From NCBI GenBank assembly GCA_030528845.1, contig JAUMYC010000078.1:1-10473 (forward strand): a stretch of 10,473 nt of DNA, written 5' to 3'. Below, in pieces: positions 1 through 6,882 of the stretch. Position numbers and translations under genes: made by a program. Source of the DNA: Eubacteriales bacterium (GTDB lineage: Bacteria; Bacillota_A; Clostridia; Christensenellales; Aristaeellaceae). A model generated the notes under the pieces. The model did no database searches. It saw only the letters and a list, made by a program, of their open reading frames with translations, and was not told where the DNA came from. Within the stretch, counting starts at the first letter, position 1, and each line of letters opens with the position of its first letter.

Positions 1-2172
1 GATCTTATAGTAGCCGTCGGGCAGGCGGCGGGCCAGATCGCCCGAATGCAGCCAGCCGTCCTTGTCGATGGCGGCGGCGGTGGCCTCAGGCATCTTATAA
101 TAGCCCTTCATGATGTTGTAGCCGCGCGCGACGAATTCGCCTTCCACGTTGTCGGGCAGCTCCTCGCCTGTCACCGGGTCGATGACCCTGCACTCCACGC
201 CGAAGATGGGCGCGCCGACGGTGCTCACGCGCGCTTCCATGGAATCGGTCGTCTTGGACATGGTGCAGGCGGGCGAAGCCTCCGTCAGGCCGTAGGTGAT
301 GCAGATCTCGTCCATGTTCATCTTCTCGATGACCTCCTGCATGGCCTTGACCGGGCAGGGGGAGCCGGCCATGATGCCGGTGCGTATGTGGCTGAAGTCC
401 GCCTTGGCAAAGTCCGGATGGCCCAGCAGCGCGATGAACATGGTGGGTACGCCGTGGAAGGCGGTGATCTTCTTTTTGCTCAGCACGTCCAGCGAAACGC
501 GGGGCGAGAAATACGGGATGGGGCTCATGGTCACGCCGTGGGTCATGGAGGCGGTCATCGCCAGCACCATGCCGAAGCAATGGAACATGGGCACCTGAAT
601 GAGCATGTGATCCGCGTTGGAGAGGTCCATGCAGTCGCCGATGGCCTTGCCGTTGTTGACGACGTTGCGGTGCGTGAGCATGACGCCCTTGGGGAAGCCC
701 GTCGTGCCGGAGGTATACTGCATGTTGCAAACGTCGTCCTGCCGGATGGAAGCGCAGCGGCGCAGAACCTCGTCCTGCGAGACGCCCGCGCCCGCCTCCA
801 GCGCCTGCTGCCAGTTGAAGCAGCCCGGGTTGTCGCTCTGACAGGTGATGACGTTCTTCAGGAAGGGCAGGCGGCGGCTCTTGAGCTGGCCGGGCCGGCT
901 GTCCTTGAGCTCGGGGCAGATCTCGTTGATGATCTGCACATAGTCCGCGTCCTTAAAGCCGTCCACCATCACGAGGGTGTGCGTGTCGCTCTGGCGCAGC
1001 AGATATTCCGCCTCGTGTACCTTATAGGCCGTGTTGACCGTGACCAGCACCGCGCCGATGCGCACGGAGGCCCAGAACGTGAGATACCACTGGGAGACGT
1101 TGGTCGCCCAGATGGCGACGTGGTCGCCCTTTTTCACGCCCATGGCGATGAGCGAGCGCGCGAAACGATCCACATCGTCGCGGAATTCCCTGTAGGTGCG
1201 GGTGTAATCCTCGGTCGTATAATCAAAGGCGAGCTGGTTCGGGAAGAGCTCCACGGCCTTGTCGAGCACCTGCGGGAAGGTCTCGGAGATCATCGTCTCC
1301 TTCGGCCAGATATACTGTCCGCCGCTCTTGGCCACGGGCAGGTTTTCATGCAGCTTCTGCTCGCGGTCTTCCATCCACATATGCATGTAATACGCATAAT
1401 GCGGGAAGACGATGCCCGCGTCGAGCAGATCCGGCGTCCAGCGTTTGACCCATTCGAGGGAGACATAGCCTTCATAGCCGGTGTCGGCGAGCACGTCGAG
1501 CATATGGTTCACGGGCAGGTCGCCCACGCCCATCATGCGGTAATGCGCCGTTCCGTTCACCATCACGCTGTCCTTGACGTGCGTATGGCGGATGCAGCCC
1601 GCCAGATTCTGCACCGTTTCCTCCGGCTGTTCGCCGAAATAGCGATAGGGATGGTGCATGTCCCAGAGCGCGGCCACGGCGGGGCTGTCCACCCTGTCGA
1701 GCAGCGCGCGCAGGCGCTTGGTGTCCGCATAGACGCCGTTGGTCTCGCACAGCAGGCTCACGCCCGCCGCTTCTGCTTCCGGCGCGAGGATATTGAGCAT
1801 TTCATAGACGAAATCGTCGTCCACCTCGCCGCGCACGGGCGCGTCCACGTCGGCCAGCACGCGGATGTAGGGCGTGCCGATCTCCTTGGCCAGCGCGATA
1901 TACTCGCGGATTTCCCGGAGCGTTTCCTCTTTCTTCTCCACGAACCTCAGGCTCGCGCCGCTCGACAGGCAGGGGATCTCCAGACCCAGCTCCTTTAGCT
2001 TTCTGACCGTGTTTGCACGGTTTTCCGGCTTGAAGGGCTGCGCGGAAACGGCGAAAATATCGCTGCCGAGGCCGCGGATCTCGATCCCGTCAAAGCCAAG
2101 GTCCTTCGCCATGGAATAGATATCGCTCCAGGAGAAATCCGGGCAGCCGAGGGTGGAAAAAGAAATCTTCAT
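1..2172 (-). CDS. Fusion: sugar phosphate isomerase/epimerase-type TIM barrel + AMP-forming acyl-CoA synthetase (3' end outside window)
   Basis: One uninterrupted frame of 724 codons runs from ATG at 2172 to the left edge; I checked the codons across the domain junction and found no stop or frameshift. Residues 1 to about 265 are a xylose-isomerase-like (AP-endonuclease-2 family) TIM barrel. Likely metal ligands are present: E143 (CETN), D171 (LWDMHHP), H198 (RHTHVKD) and E240 (SLEW). Residues 266-291 form a linker. From about 292 the protein is an ANL-superfamily adenylating enzyme, with the P-loop-like YTSGTTGFPKG at 486-496, YGLTEASP at 627-634 and the ribose-binding HSGDL at 709-713. The C-terminal subdomain with the hinge and catalytic lysine lies outside, probably 120-140 residues. 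The ligase half should make an acyl-CoA from a carboxylic acid, ATP and CoA; its substrate cannot be read. GGAGG (2183-2187) lies 10 nt before the ATG. The gene is monocistronic at its 5' side, with its own promoter. Confidence 0.93.
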   Translation of the reverse strand, partial: MKISFSTLGCPDFSWSDIYSMAKDLGFDGIEIRGLGSDIFAVSAQPFKPENRANTVRKLKELGLEIPCLSSGASLRFVEKKEETLREIREYIALAKEIGTPYIRVLADVDAPVRGEVDDDFVYEMLNILAPEAEAAGVSLLCETNGVYADTKRLRALLDRVDSPAVAALWDMHHPYRYFGEQPEETVQNLAGCIRHTHVKDSVMVNGTAHYRMMGVGDLPVNHMLDVLADTGYEGYVSLEWVKRWTPDLLDAGIVFPHYAYYMHMWMEDREQKLHENLPVAKSGGQYIWPKETMISETFPQVLDKAVELFPNQLAFDYTTEDYTRTYREFRDDVDRFARSLIAMGVKKGDHVAIWATNVSQWYLTFWASVRIGAVLVTVNTAYKVHEAEYLLRQSDTHTLVMVDGFKDADYVQIINEICPELKDSRPGQLKSRRLPFLKNVITCQSDNPGCFNWQQALEAGAGVSQDEVLRRCASIRQDDVCNMQYTSGTTGFPKGVMLTHRNVVNNGKAIGDCMDLSNADHMLIQVPMFHCFGMVLAMTASMTHGVTMSPIPYFSPRVSLDVLSKKKITAFHGVPTMFIALLGHPDFAKADFSHIRTGIMAGSPCPVKAMQEVIEKMNMDEICITYGLTEASPACTMSKTTDSMEARVSTVGAPIFGVECRVIDPVTGEELPDNVEGEFVARGYNIMKGYYKMPEATAAAIDKDGWLHSGDLARRLPDGYYKI

Positions 2173-2208
2173 GGGAAATACGCCTCCGTGTATCGGGAAA
2201 TTGTGACT

Positions 2209-2238
2209 ATTATAGCAGATTCGCGCGCAAAACGCCAA
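2209..2238 (-). promoter_or_regulatory. Sigma-70-type promoter of the fusion gene
   Basis: On the minus strand, a perfect TATAAT (2209-2214) is preceded by TGC, giving an extended -10. An 18-nt spacer separates it from TTGGCG (2233-2238, 4 of 6 matches to TTGACA). The predicted start site near 2202 leaves a leader of about 30 nt that contains the GGAGG at 2183-2187. Confidence 0.8.
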
Positions 2239-2268
2239 GGTTTCGTTCGACAAATCGCCAAACAATGA

Positions 2269-2303
2269 TATGTTTTTTATGTTAAGCGTTCGTATTTTAT
2301 GTT
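2269..2303. repeat. Three TATGTT repeats upstream of the fusion-gene promoter
   Basis: TATGTT occurs at 2269-2274, 2278-2283 and 2298-2303. The second and third copies lie within a longer exact direct repeat, TTTTATGTTA, at 2275-2284 and 2295-2304, starting 20 bp apart (about two helical turns). The tract is AT-rich in a GC-rich window and sits 30-65 bp upstream of the -35 box of the fusion gene. It could be an activator site or an UP-like element. No regulator is recognisable from the sequence. Confidence 0.4.
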
Positions 2304-2323
2304 ATCTTTCCGCGCTTGCACAC

Positions 2324-2355
2324 AAAACGCCCGGGCTCCGGCCGAGCCCGGGCGT
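2324..2355 (-). terminator. Intrinsic terminator after the GNAT gene
   Basis: A perfect 11-bp GC-rich stem (2328-2338 with 2344-2354, extended by an A-T pair at 2327/2355) closes a 5-nt loop. On the minus strand it is followed by a short run of T (2324-2327) and then GTGTG. It lies 40 nt after the stop codon of the acetyltransferase gene and separates the seven-gene train from the fusion gene, which has its own promoter. Confidence 0.88.
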
Positions 2356-2395
2356 CTCTTCGCACGTTGGTTTTCTGTTTCCGCCGCCGTCCGGT

Positions 2396-2893
2396 TCAGT
2401 GCGCCTCACGCTCCAGGAGCATCTCATAATACAGGTATTCTCCCGTATATGCGCTTTGGGATGCATTCGGCTCTCTGCCGCACAGACGCATCCCCACGCT
2501 CTCGTAATTTTTCGGCGCGGCTAAATTTGCATTTGTACAGACGATGATCTTCTTCAACTCCGGATACTCCCGGATCCTGCGGATCGCCTCCCGAAGCTGT
2601 GCGCGGCCATATCCCTTTCTTTTGTACGCGCTGCGGATACCGTTGTGACCGATCTCCACATATTCCGGCGCATGCCTCGGGTCCCACGTCACAAAGCCGA
2701 TGGGATGCCCGTCGATGCAGCTCACCAGCCCATATCGATCTGCGATCTGCGGGTTTTCATAGAAAAAATCGTCCGATTCACGCCAGTTTTCTTCCCAGAG
2801 GGCGCGGTTGCGCGGGTCGTAGGAATAGGCGTCCTGCAGGATATCGAACATAGTCCCCCGGGGAAATTCGGAAAACCTGCGAAATTCGAGCAT
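2396..2893 (-). CDS. GNAT-family N-acetyltransferase
   Basis: This 165-residue protein has the GNAT fold. Strand 4 is GFVTWDP (66-72). The acetyl-CoA pyrophosphate-binding loop is the R/Q-x-x-G-x-G pattern at 91-96 (KRKGYG), followed by helix RAQLREAIRRI. The motif B region is TNANLAAPKNYESVGM (120-135). Members transfer an acyl group from acyl-CoA to an amine; the substrate here is unknown. The longer open frame upstream only overlaps the reductase gene out of frame, so I chose the ATG at 2893, which follows AGAGGGG. The start lies 17 nt after the reductase stop, so the two are probably co-transcribed. It is the last gene before the terminator at 2324-2355. Its codon use looks less GC-biased than that of rlmD or the nnr-type gene, judged by eye. 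Confidence 0.9.
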   Translation of the reverse strand: MLEFRRFSEFPRGTMFDILQDAYSYDPRNRALWEENWRESDDFFYENPQIADRYGLVSCIDGHPIGFVTWDPRHAPEYVEIGHNGIRSAYKRKGYGRAQLREAIRRIREYPELKKIIVCTNANLAAPKNYESVGMRLCGREPNASQSAYTGEYLYYEMLLEREAH

Positions 2894-2910
2894 CGTGCCC
2901 CGTTCCCCTC

Positions 2911-4089
2911 TCAATATTTCATGATCTTCGGGATGATCGCCTTTGCAGCGTGATAGGCCGGGCCTTCCATCTCCCGGCGCACGTTTTTTAGCTCCTCGCG
3001 GATGGAGATCTTCTGCGGGCAGTGCTTCTCGCACAGGCCGCAGCCCACGCAATTGGAGGCGGGCGTCGGGTCCTTGCGCAGAGCGGTGCACATGACGTAG
3101 CTCTTTATCCCGGAGAACCAGCCCTCGGTGTACTTCTGGTTGTAGGCGGAGAACACGCCGGGGATGTCCACGTTCTTCGGACAGGGCATGCAATAGCGGC
3201 AGCCCGTGCAGCCCACCTTCATTTTCGCATTGATCGCCGCGACGACCTGCCGGAGCAGCTGCCTGTCCGCCTCGGTCAGGCTGCCCGCGCGCGCCTGAGA
3301 AGCCGCGCTCGCGTTCTCGCGCACCATCTCGACGGAATTCATGCCGGAGAGCACGCAGGTGATCTCCTCCTGATCCCACAGCCAGTCAAACGACCACTGC
3401 GCCGGGGTGCGCTGCACGCTGTGTCCGGCAAAGAGCTTCTTCGCCTGCTCGGGCAGATTTTTCACCAGCCTGCCCCCGCGCAGCGGCTCCATGACCAGCA
3501 CAGGCATGCCCTTCTTCGCCGCATGCTGCACGCCCGTGCGGCCCGCCTGCGTGTGCTCGTCGAGGTAATTATACTGCACGAGGCAAAAATCCCAGTCGTA
3601 GGCGTCGACAAGCGCCATGAACGCGTCGGAATTTCCATGGTAGGAAAAGCCGATCTGGCGGATCTGCCCGCTCTTTTTCTTCTCTTCGATCCACTCGCCG
3701 ACGCCCAGCGAGAGCAGCCGCTCCCATGTCTTCACGTCGGAGAGCATGTGCATGAGGTAATAATCGACGCGATCCGTGCGCAGGCGGCGCAGCTCCTCGG
3801 CGAAAAAGCGCTCCGCGTCGGCTCTGCTCTTGATCAGATAGTGCGGCAGCTTCGTCGCAATGTTCACCTCGCCGCGGATCCCGTTGCGCTCAAGGATCTC
3901 GCCCAGGGCCGCCTCGCTGCCGGGATAGATATAGGCCGTGTCGAAATAATTCACGCCCGCGCGATAGGCCTCCATGATCTCGGCTTCCGTCTTGGCCATG
4001 TCCGGCCTGCCGGCCTTCTGCGAAAAGCGCATGCAGCCGTAGCCCAGCACGGACACGGGGTTGCCGTATTTATCGGGTCTGTATTGCAT
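2911..4089 (-). CDS. Aldo/keto reductase with C-terminal 2x[4Fe-4S] ferredoxin domain
   Basis: This 392-residue protein belongs to the COG1453-type aldo/keto reductases. The N-terminal TIM barrel carries the full catalytic tetrad: D50 and Y55 (FDTAYIYPGSE), K80 (ATKLP) and H114 (YLMHML). The C-terminal part holds two ferredoxin-like cysteine sets: C294-x2-C297-x2-C300-x2-C303-P and C347-x2-C350-x2-C353-x3-C357-P. Such enzymes are typical of anaerobes and may couple carbonyl reduction to iron-sulfur electron transfer. The physiological substrate is not evident. The ATG at 4089 is chosen over an upstream in-frame ATG at 4230 because AAGGAGG (4100-4106) lies just before it, the family N-terminus (MQYRPDKYG) begins there, and the extension would overlap the phosphatase gene. 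It sits 23 nt after the phosphatase stop and 17 nt before the acetyltransferase. Confidence 0.95.
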   Translation of the reverse strand: MQYRPDKYGNPVSVLGYGCMRFSQKAGRPDMAKTEAEIMEAYRAGVNYFDTAYIYPGSEAALGEILERNGIRGEVNIATKLPHYLIKSRADAERFFAEELRRLRTDRVDYYLMHMLSDVKTWERLLSLGVGEWIEEKKKSGQIRQIGFSYHGNSDAFMALVDAYDWDFCLVQYNYLDEHTQAGRTGVQHAAKKGMPVLVMEPLRGGRLVKNLPEQAKKLFAGHSVQRTPAQWSFDWLWDQEEITCVLSGMNSVEMVRENASAASQARAGSLTEADRQLLRQVVAAINAKMKVGCTGCRYCMPCPKNVDIPGVFSAYNQKYTEGWFSGIKSYVMCTALRKDPTPASNCVGCGLCEKHCPQKISIREELKNVRREMEGPAYHAAKAIIPKIMKY

Positions 4090-4098
4090 CTGCCGTCT

Positions 4099-4106
4099 CC
4101 CTCCTT
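4099..4106 (-). promoter_or_regulatory. Ribosome binding site fixing the aldo/keto reductase start
   Basis: AAGGAGGG on the minus strand ends 9 nt before the ATG at 4089. It supports this start against the in-frame ATG 141 nt upstream. Confidence 0.8.
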
Positions 4107-4112
4107 CTGCCG

Positions 4113-4757
4113 TCAGATCATCAGCTTCGTCTGCGACATTTCGGCGTATGGATCGCCAAAATGCGCCATGGAATTGAGCGTGATGAGCCTGCGCACGCCG
4201 TTTTGCGATTCGATCACGCTGATGGAGCAATTGCTCACGTCGAATTTGGAAAAGCTCTGCAGCGGGATGCCCGCGACGGCGGCGAGCAGCGTCTTGAGCA
4301 GCGCGCCGTGCGAAACGACGCAGACGCGCCCGCAGCCCTGCGCGTCCCGCTCGACAAACTCCAGCGCGCGCAGCGCCCTCCCCTGCAGCTGCGCGAGCGA
4401 TTCGCCCTCGGGCGGCGCAGTATGGATGCTGTCCGCAAAATAGCGGGCGTATCCCTCGGGGAATTTTTCCTTTGCCTGCGCGTGGTTCAGCCCCTGAAAC
4501 AGGCCCATGCAGACCTCGTTGAAGCCCTCATGCGGAACAAGCGGCGCGCCGCAGGCCTCGCCCACCGTCTGCGCCGTCTTCGCGGCGCGCAGGAGCGTGC
4601 TGTGATAGACCCGCTCGGGCATCAATTCTCTGCATCTCTGCGCGGCGACGCGCGCCTGCCGCAGCCCGTCCTCGTTCAGCGGGATATCGCACGTTCCCTG
4701 AAAGCGCCTGTCCCTGTTCCAGTCGGTCAGGCCATGGCGTACAAAAAAGATCAGCAT
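4113..4757 (-). CDS. Histidine phosphatase family protein (phosphoglycerate-mutase-like)
   Basis: This 214-residue protein is a member of the histidine phosphatase superfamily. The nucleophile motif is V6-R7-H8-G9 at the very N-terminus. R57 (LLRAAKTAQT), the likely acid E81 (FNEVCMG) and H150 (VVSHG) complete the expected phosphate pocket. Members dephosphorylate small phosphometabolites by a phosphohistidine intermediate. The sequence does not distinguish GpmB-like, CobC-like or broad-specificity members, and no cobalamin genes are nearby. The ATG at 4757 is preferred because of AGGAGAG-type sequence at 4767-4774 and because the RHG motif normally lies within the first ten residues. The stop codon of the upstream small gene ends 1 nt before this ATG, which implies translational coupling. 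Confidence 0.93.
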   Translation of the reverse strand: MLIFFVRHGLTDWNRDRRFQGTCDIPLNEDGLRQARVAAQRCRELMPERVYHSTLLRAAKTAQTVGEACGAPLVPHEGFNEVCMGLFQGLNHAQAKEKFPEGYARYFADSIHTAPPEGESLAQLQGRALRALEFVERDAQGCGRVCVVSHGALLKTLLAAVAGIPLQSFSKFDVSNCSISVIESQNGVRRLITLNSMAHFGDPYAEMSQTKLMI

Positions 4758-4758
4758 C

Positions 4759-5007
4759 TTATTTTCTCTCCTCCCGGGCGGGCGCTGCGCCCGGCTCTGC
4801 AAGATAATACCGTCCGCCTCCTGCCGATCGGAGGAGTCCTTTGCGCACGAGATGCGCAGTGACGGCAGGAAATGCCTCCGGCCGGAAGACCCCTGCCTGC
4901 GCGAGCGTGACTGCGCTCTGTTCGCAAAACGCGCCGCTCTCCCTTAGCTTTCTCAAGATCAGCTTGCTGCGGATCAACGGTACGGGAGGCACAAAAAACG
5001 CAGGCAT
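4759..5007 (-). CDS. Small winged-helix-like protein of unknown function
   Basis: The gene encodes 82 residues. The N-terminus is MPAFFVPPVPLIRSKLILRK, followed by helix-rich sequence and then RPEAFPAVTAHLVRKGLL and a Gly-rich turn, RSAGGGRYYL. This order, a three-helix core and then a beta hairpin with GGGRYYL, is what a short winged-helix domain looks like; the tail AREERK is charged. There is no signal peptide or membrane segment. A purine-rich GGAGAGG lies about 6 nt before the ATG at 5007. The stop is 1 nt from the phosphatase start and the VOC gene ends 31 nt upstream. It could be a small regulator or an orphan structural domain. I do not recognise a named family, and function is not assigned. 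Confidence 0.7.
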   Translation of the reverse strand: MPAFFVPPVPLIRSKLILRKLRESGAFCEQSAVTLAQAGVFRPEAFPAVTAHLVRKGLLRSAGGGRYYLAEPGAAPAREERK

Positions 5008-5038
5008 ATCCTTCCTCTCCCTTCTTACACGGCGAATA

Positions 5039-5461
5039 TCAGTTCTCCGTCTGTTCGGTCATGATCCCCCAGCGGATGCCGAATCTGTCCACAAATACGA
5101 CGCGGCAGGAGCTGTACGGCGTTTTTCCAAGCGGATAGATCGTCGTGCTGCCTTCGCGCATGATCTCATACGCCCTGACGACTTCTTCCTTTGAATCGTA
5201 CATGACCGTGAGAAAATTAGAATAGCAGACCGAAAACACAATGTCCGCATGGTCGCTCATAATGATCCTCTGTCCGCCCAGCATGAGCTCCGCATGATAG
5301 ATAAAATCCTTTTGTTCTTCCGTGAGATGCGGCATATATGCCGGGTCGTTGGCTTCCCTGTATGTGATCAGGCAGGTGATCTTGCCCGCAAAGGCCTTTT
5401 CATACATCCGAATCGCCTCACGGCAGTTTCCGCCAAAGTTCAGAGTCGGCGTGATCTGCAT
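5039..5461 (-). CDS. PhnB-like VOC family protein
   Basis: This 140-residue protein resembles the PhnB/glyoxalase-like branch of the vicinal oxygen chelate superfamily. It begins with the typical MQITPTLNFGGNCREAIRMY, has the central HAELMLGGQRIIMSD (56-70) and ends with the hallmark VDRFGIRWGIM (124-134). Family members are small beta-alpha-beta dimers, often without proven activity, and old annotations as 3-demethylubiquinone methyltransferases are not reliable. I chose the ATG at 5461 because the family N-terminus starts there and GGGAGAG lies about 8 nt upstream; the longer frame back to 5536 would overlap the methyltransferase gene. Spacing is 22 nt from the methyltransferase stop. Its codons look less GC-biased than the flanking rRNA methyltransferase, which may reflect later acquisition. 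Confidence 0.9.
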   Translation of the reverse strand: MQITPTLNFGGNCREAIRMYEKAFAGKITCLITYREANDPAYMPHLTEEQKDFIYHAELMLGGQRIIMSDHADIVFSVCYSNFLTVMYDSKEEVVRAYEIMREGSTTIYPLGKTPYSSCRVVFVDRFGIRWGIMTEQTEN

Positions 5462-5483
5462 AACAGCGACTCTCCCTCTCTTC

Positions 5484-6806
5484 TCATTTTCCCGCAGATG
5501 CCTCTCCCCTGTGCAGCAGCACGACCGTCTCCACATGCTCGGTCCACGGGAACATGTCCACCGGCTGCGCGAGGGCGACGGAATATTGCCCGGCCAGCAG
5601 GGCGATATCGCGCGCGAGGGTGGCCGGGTTGCAGGAGACGTAGCAGATGCGCCGGGGCTTCGAGGCCGCCAGCGCGCGCAGCACCTCCGGCGCGGTGCCC
5701 TTGCGCGGCGGGTCGATGATCGCGGCGCACAATTCGCGCCCGCGGATCTCTCCCGGCAGTGTCAGCGCGGCATCGCCGGCGAAGAACTGCGTCTTCCCGG
5801 CAAGGCCGTTGGCGCGGGCGTTTTCCTTCGCGTCGCGGATGGCCTGCGGCACGATCTCAAAGCCCAGCACCTTTTCGATCTCGGGCGACTGCGCCATGGC
5901 CAGCGAGAGCGTGCCCACGCCGCAGTAGACGTCGGCCGCGAGTGCGCCCTTCTGCTCGGCCGTCGCAAATTCCACCGCTCTGGCCAGCAGCTCTTCGCAC
6001 TGCGAGCGGTTCACCTGAAAGAACGACTGCGCGGACAGGCCAAAGCGCATGCCCGCGAGCTCTTCCGTGAGCGTTTTACTGCCGCGCAGATGGCGCGTTT
6101 CGCCGTCGAGCGCATGCGCCGGGCGAAACTTGAGCCTGCAGAAATGAACGGAGCGCACGTGTTCGGGCAGCATTTCATACAGCGCCTGCTCTCCCGCGAG
6201 GCGTTCGCCGGAGAGGACGAGCATGACGTCGCCCTGCTTTGTGCTGCGCGCGACCACATAGCGCAGGCGGCTTTCCCGCCCCGCCGTCTTCAGCCAGCGC
6301 TCCACCGCCTTCGCAGCGGGCAGGATGGCCTCCTCCGCCAGAGGGCATTCGACCGCGGGCACGACCGCATGGCTGCCGGCCATGGAAAAACCCAGCGAGC
6401 CGTCCGGCGCGACGGCATATTCCACCTTGTTGCGGTAGTGCAGCGGCGTTTGCATGCCGATGGTCGGCAGCACCTCGATCTCCTTCTGGCCGCCGATGCG
6501 CGCGAGCGCGTCCCGCACGACGGTCTGCTTGCAGGCGAGCGTCGCCGCGTAGTCCATATGCTGCGCCGCGCAGCCGCCGCATTTTCCGTAATGCGGGCAG
6601 AAGGGCGCGCAGCGCTGCTCCGAGGGCTCCCGCACGCCGAGCAGCCGGGCGACGACATAGCGCCCGGCGTCTTTTTCGACCTCGATCTCGACCGTCTCTC
6701 CGGGGAGCGCTCCGCGCACAAACGCGGCGCGCCCGTCCTCCAGTCGGCCCACGCCCTGCAGGGACGAGCCGATCCCATGGATGCGGATCACTTGCTTTTC
6801 ATTCAT
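5484..6806 (-). CDS. rlmD: 23S rRNA (uracil-C5)-methyltransferase, RlmD/RumA family
   Basis: This 440-residue enzyme uses S-adenosylmethionine to methylate a uracil C5 in 23S rRNA. In order it has an N-terminal TRAM RNA-binding domain (about 1-58, with FVRGALPGE at 29-37) and then a [4Fe-4S] set, C70-x5-C76-x2-C79 with C154. The SAM-binding motif is DVYCGVGT (292-299), followed by IIDPPRKG (363-370), the catalytic nucleophile C392 (YVSCNP) and E426 (HVETVVLL). All key residues are present. In Firmicutes one such enzyme can methylate both U747 and U1939 (RlmCD), so the exact site is open. The start at 6806 is preferred to the in-frame ATG at 6836, because AAGGTG lies just before 6806 and the 6836 ATG sits in the loop of a hairpin. 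A VOC gene follows after 22 nt. Confidence 0.95.
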   Translation of the reverse strand: MNEKQVIRIHGIGSSLQGVGRLEDGRAAFVRGALPGETVEIEVEKDAGRYVVARLLGVREPSEQRCAPFCPHYGKCGGCAAQHMDYAATLACKQTVVRDALARIGGQKEIEVLPTIGMQTPLHYRNKVEYAVAPDGSLGFSMAGSHAVVPAVECPLAEEAILPAAKAVERWLKTAGRESRLRYVVARSTKQGDVMLVLSGERLAGEQALYEMLPEHVRSVHFCRLKFRPAHALDGETRHLRGSKTLTEELAGMRFGLSAQSFFQVNRSQCEELLARAVEFATAEQKGALAADVYCGVGTLSLAMAQSPEIEKVLGFEIVPQAIRDAKENARANGLAGKTQFFAGDAALTLPGEIRGRELCAAIIDPPRKGTAPEVLRALAASKPRRICYVSCNPATLARDIALLAGQYSVALAQPVDMFPWTEHVETVVLLHRGEASAGK

Positions 6807-6820
6807 ATGCACCTTGAAAG

Positions 6821-6855
6821 GAATTGCCGGCTCCACATGCGCAGACCGGCAATTC
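6821..6855 (-). promoter_or_regulatory. Perfect hairpin between pfkA and rlmD
   Basis: GAATTGCCGG (6821-6830) and CCGGCAATTC (6846-6855) form a perfect 10-bp stem around a 15-nt loop. On the minus strand the stem begins 27 nt after the pfkA stop and is followed by CTTTC and then the rlmD Shine-Dalgarno AAGGTG. The T run is too short for a strong intrinsic terminator. A leaky terminator/attenuator or an mRNA processing or stabilising element are the main options. Confidence 0.6.
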
Positions 6856-6882
6856 GCTGTATTTTTGATCGATATGGCTTGC

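Noticed and set aside
46..1998. 650-codon open frame on the plus strand
   Set aside because: It is antisense to the fusion gene, whose translation has clear domain motifs. Long antisense frames are expected from GC-biased third positions, and the protein is a low-complexity mix of His, Ala, Gly and Arg.
2894..3379. Upstream extension of the acetyltransferase frame to 3379
   Set aside because: It is out of frame with the reductase that it overlaps. The family N-terminus and a purine-rich site support the ATG at 2893.
3022..4443. 473-codon plus-strand frame
   Set aside because: Antisense to the aldo/keto reductase and phosphatase genes; no recognisable domain and no ribosome binding site.
6821..6855. 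Hairpin as a riboswitch
   Set aside because: A single simple stem with no conserved junction or aptamer sequence that I can recognise.
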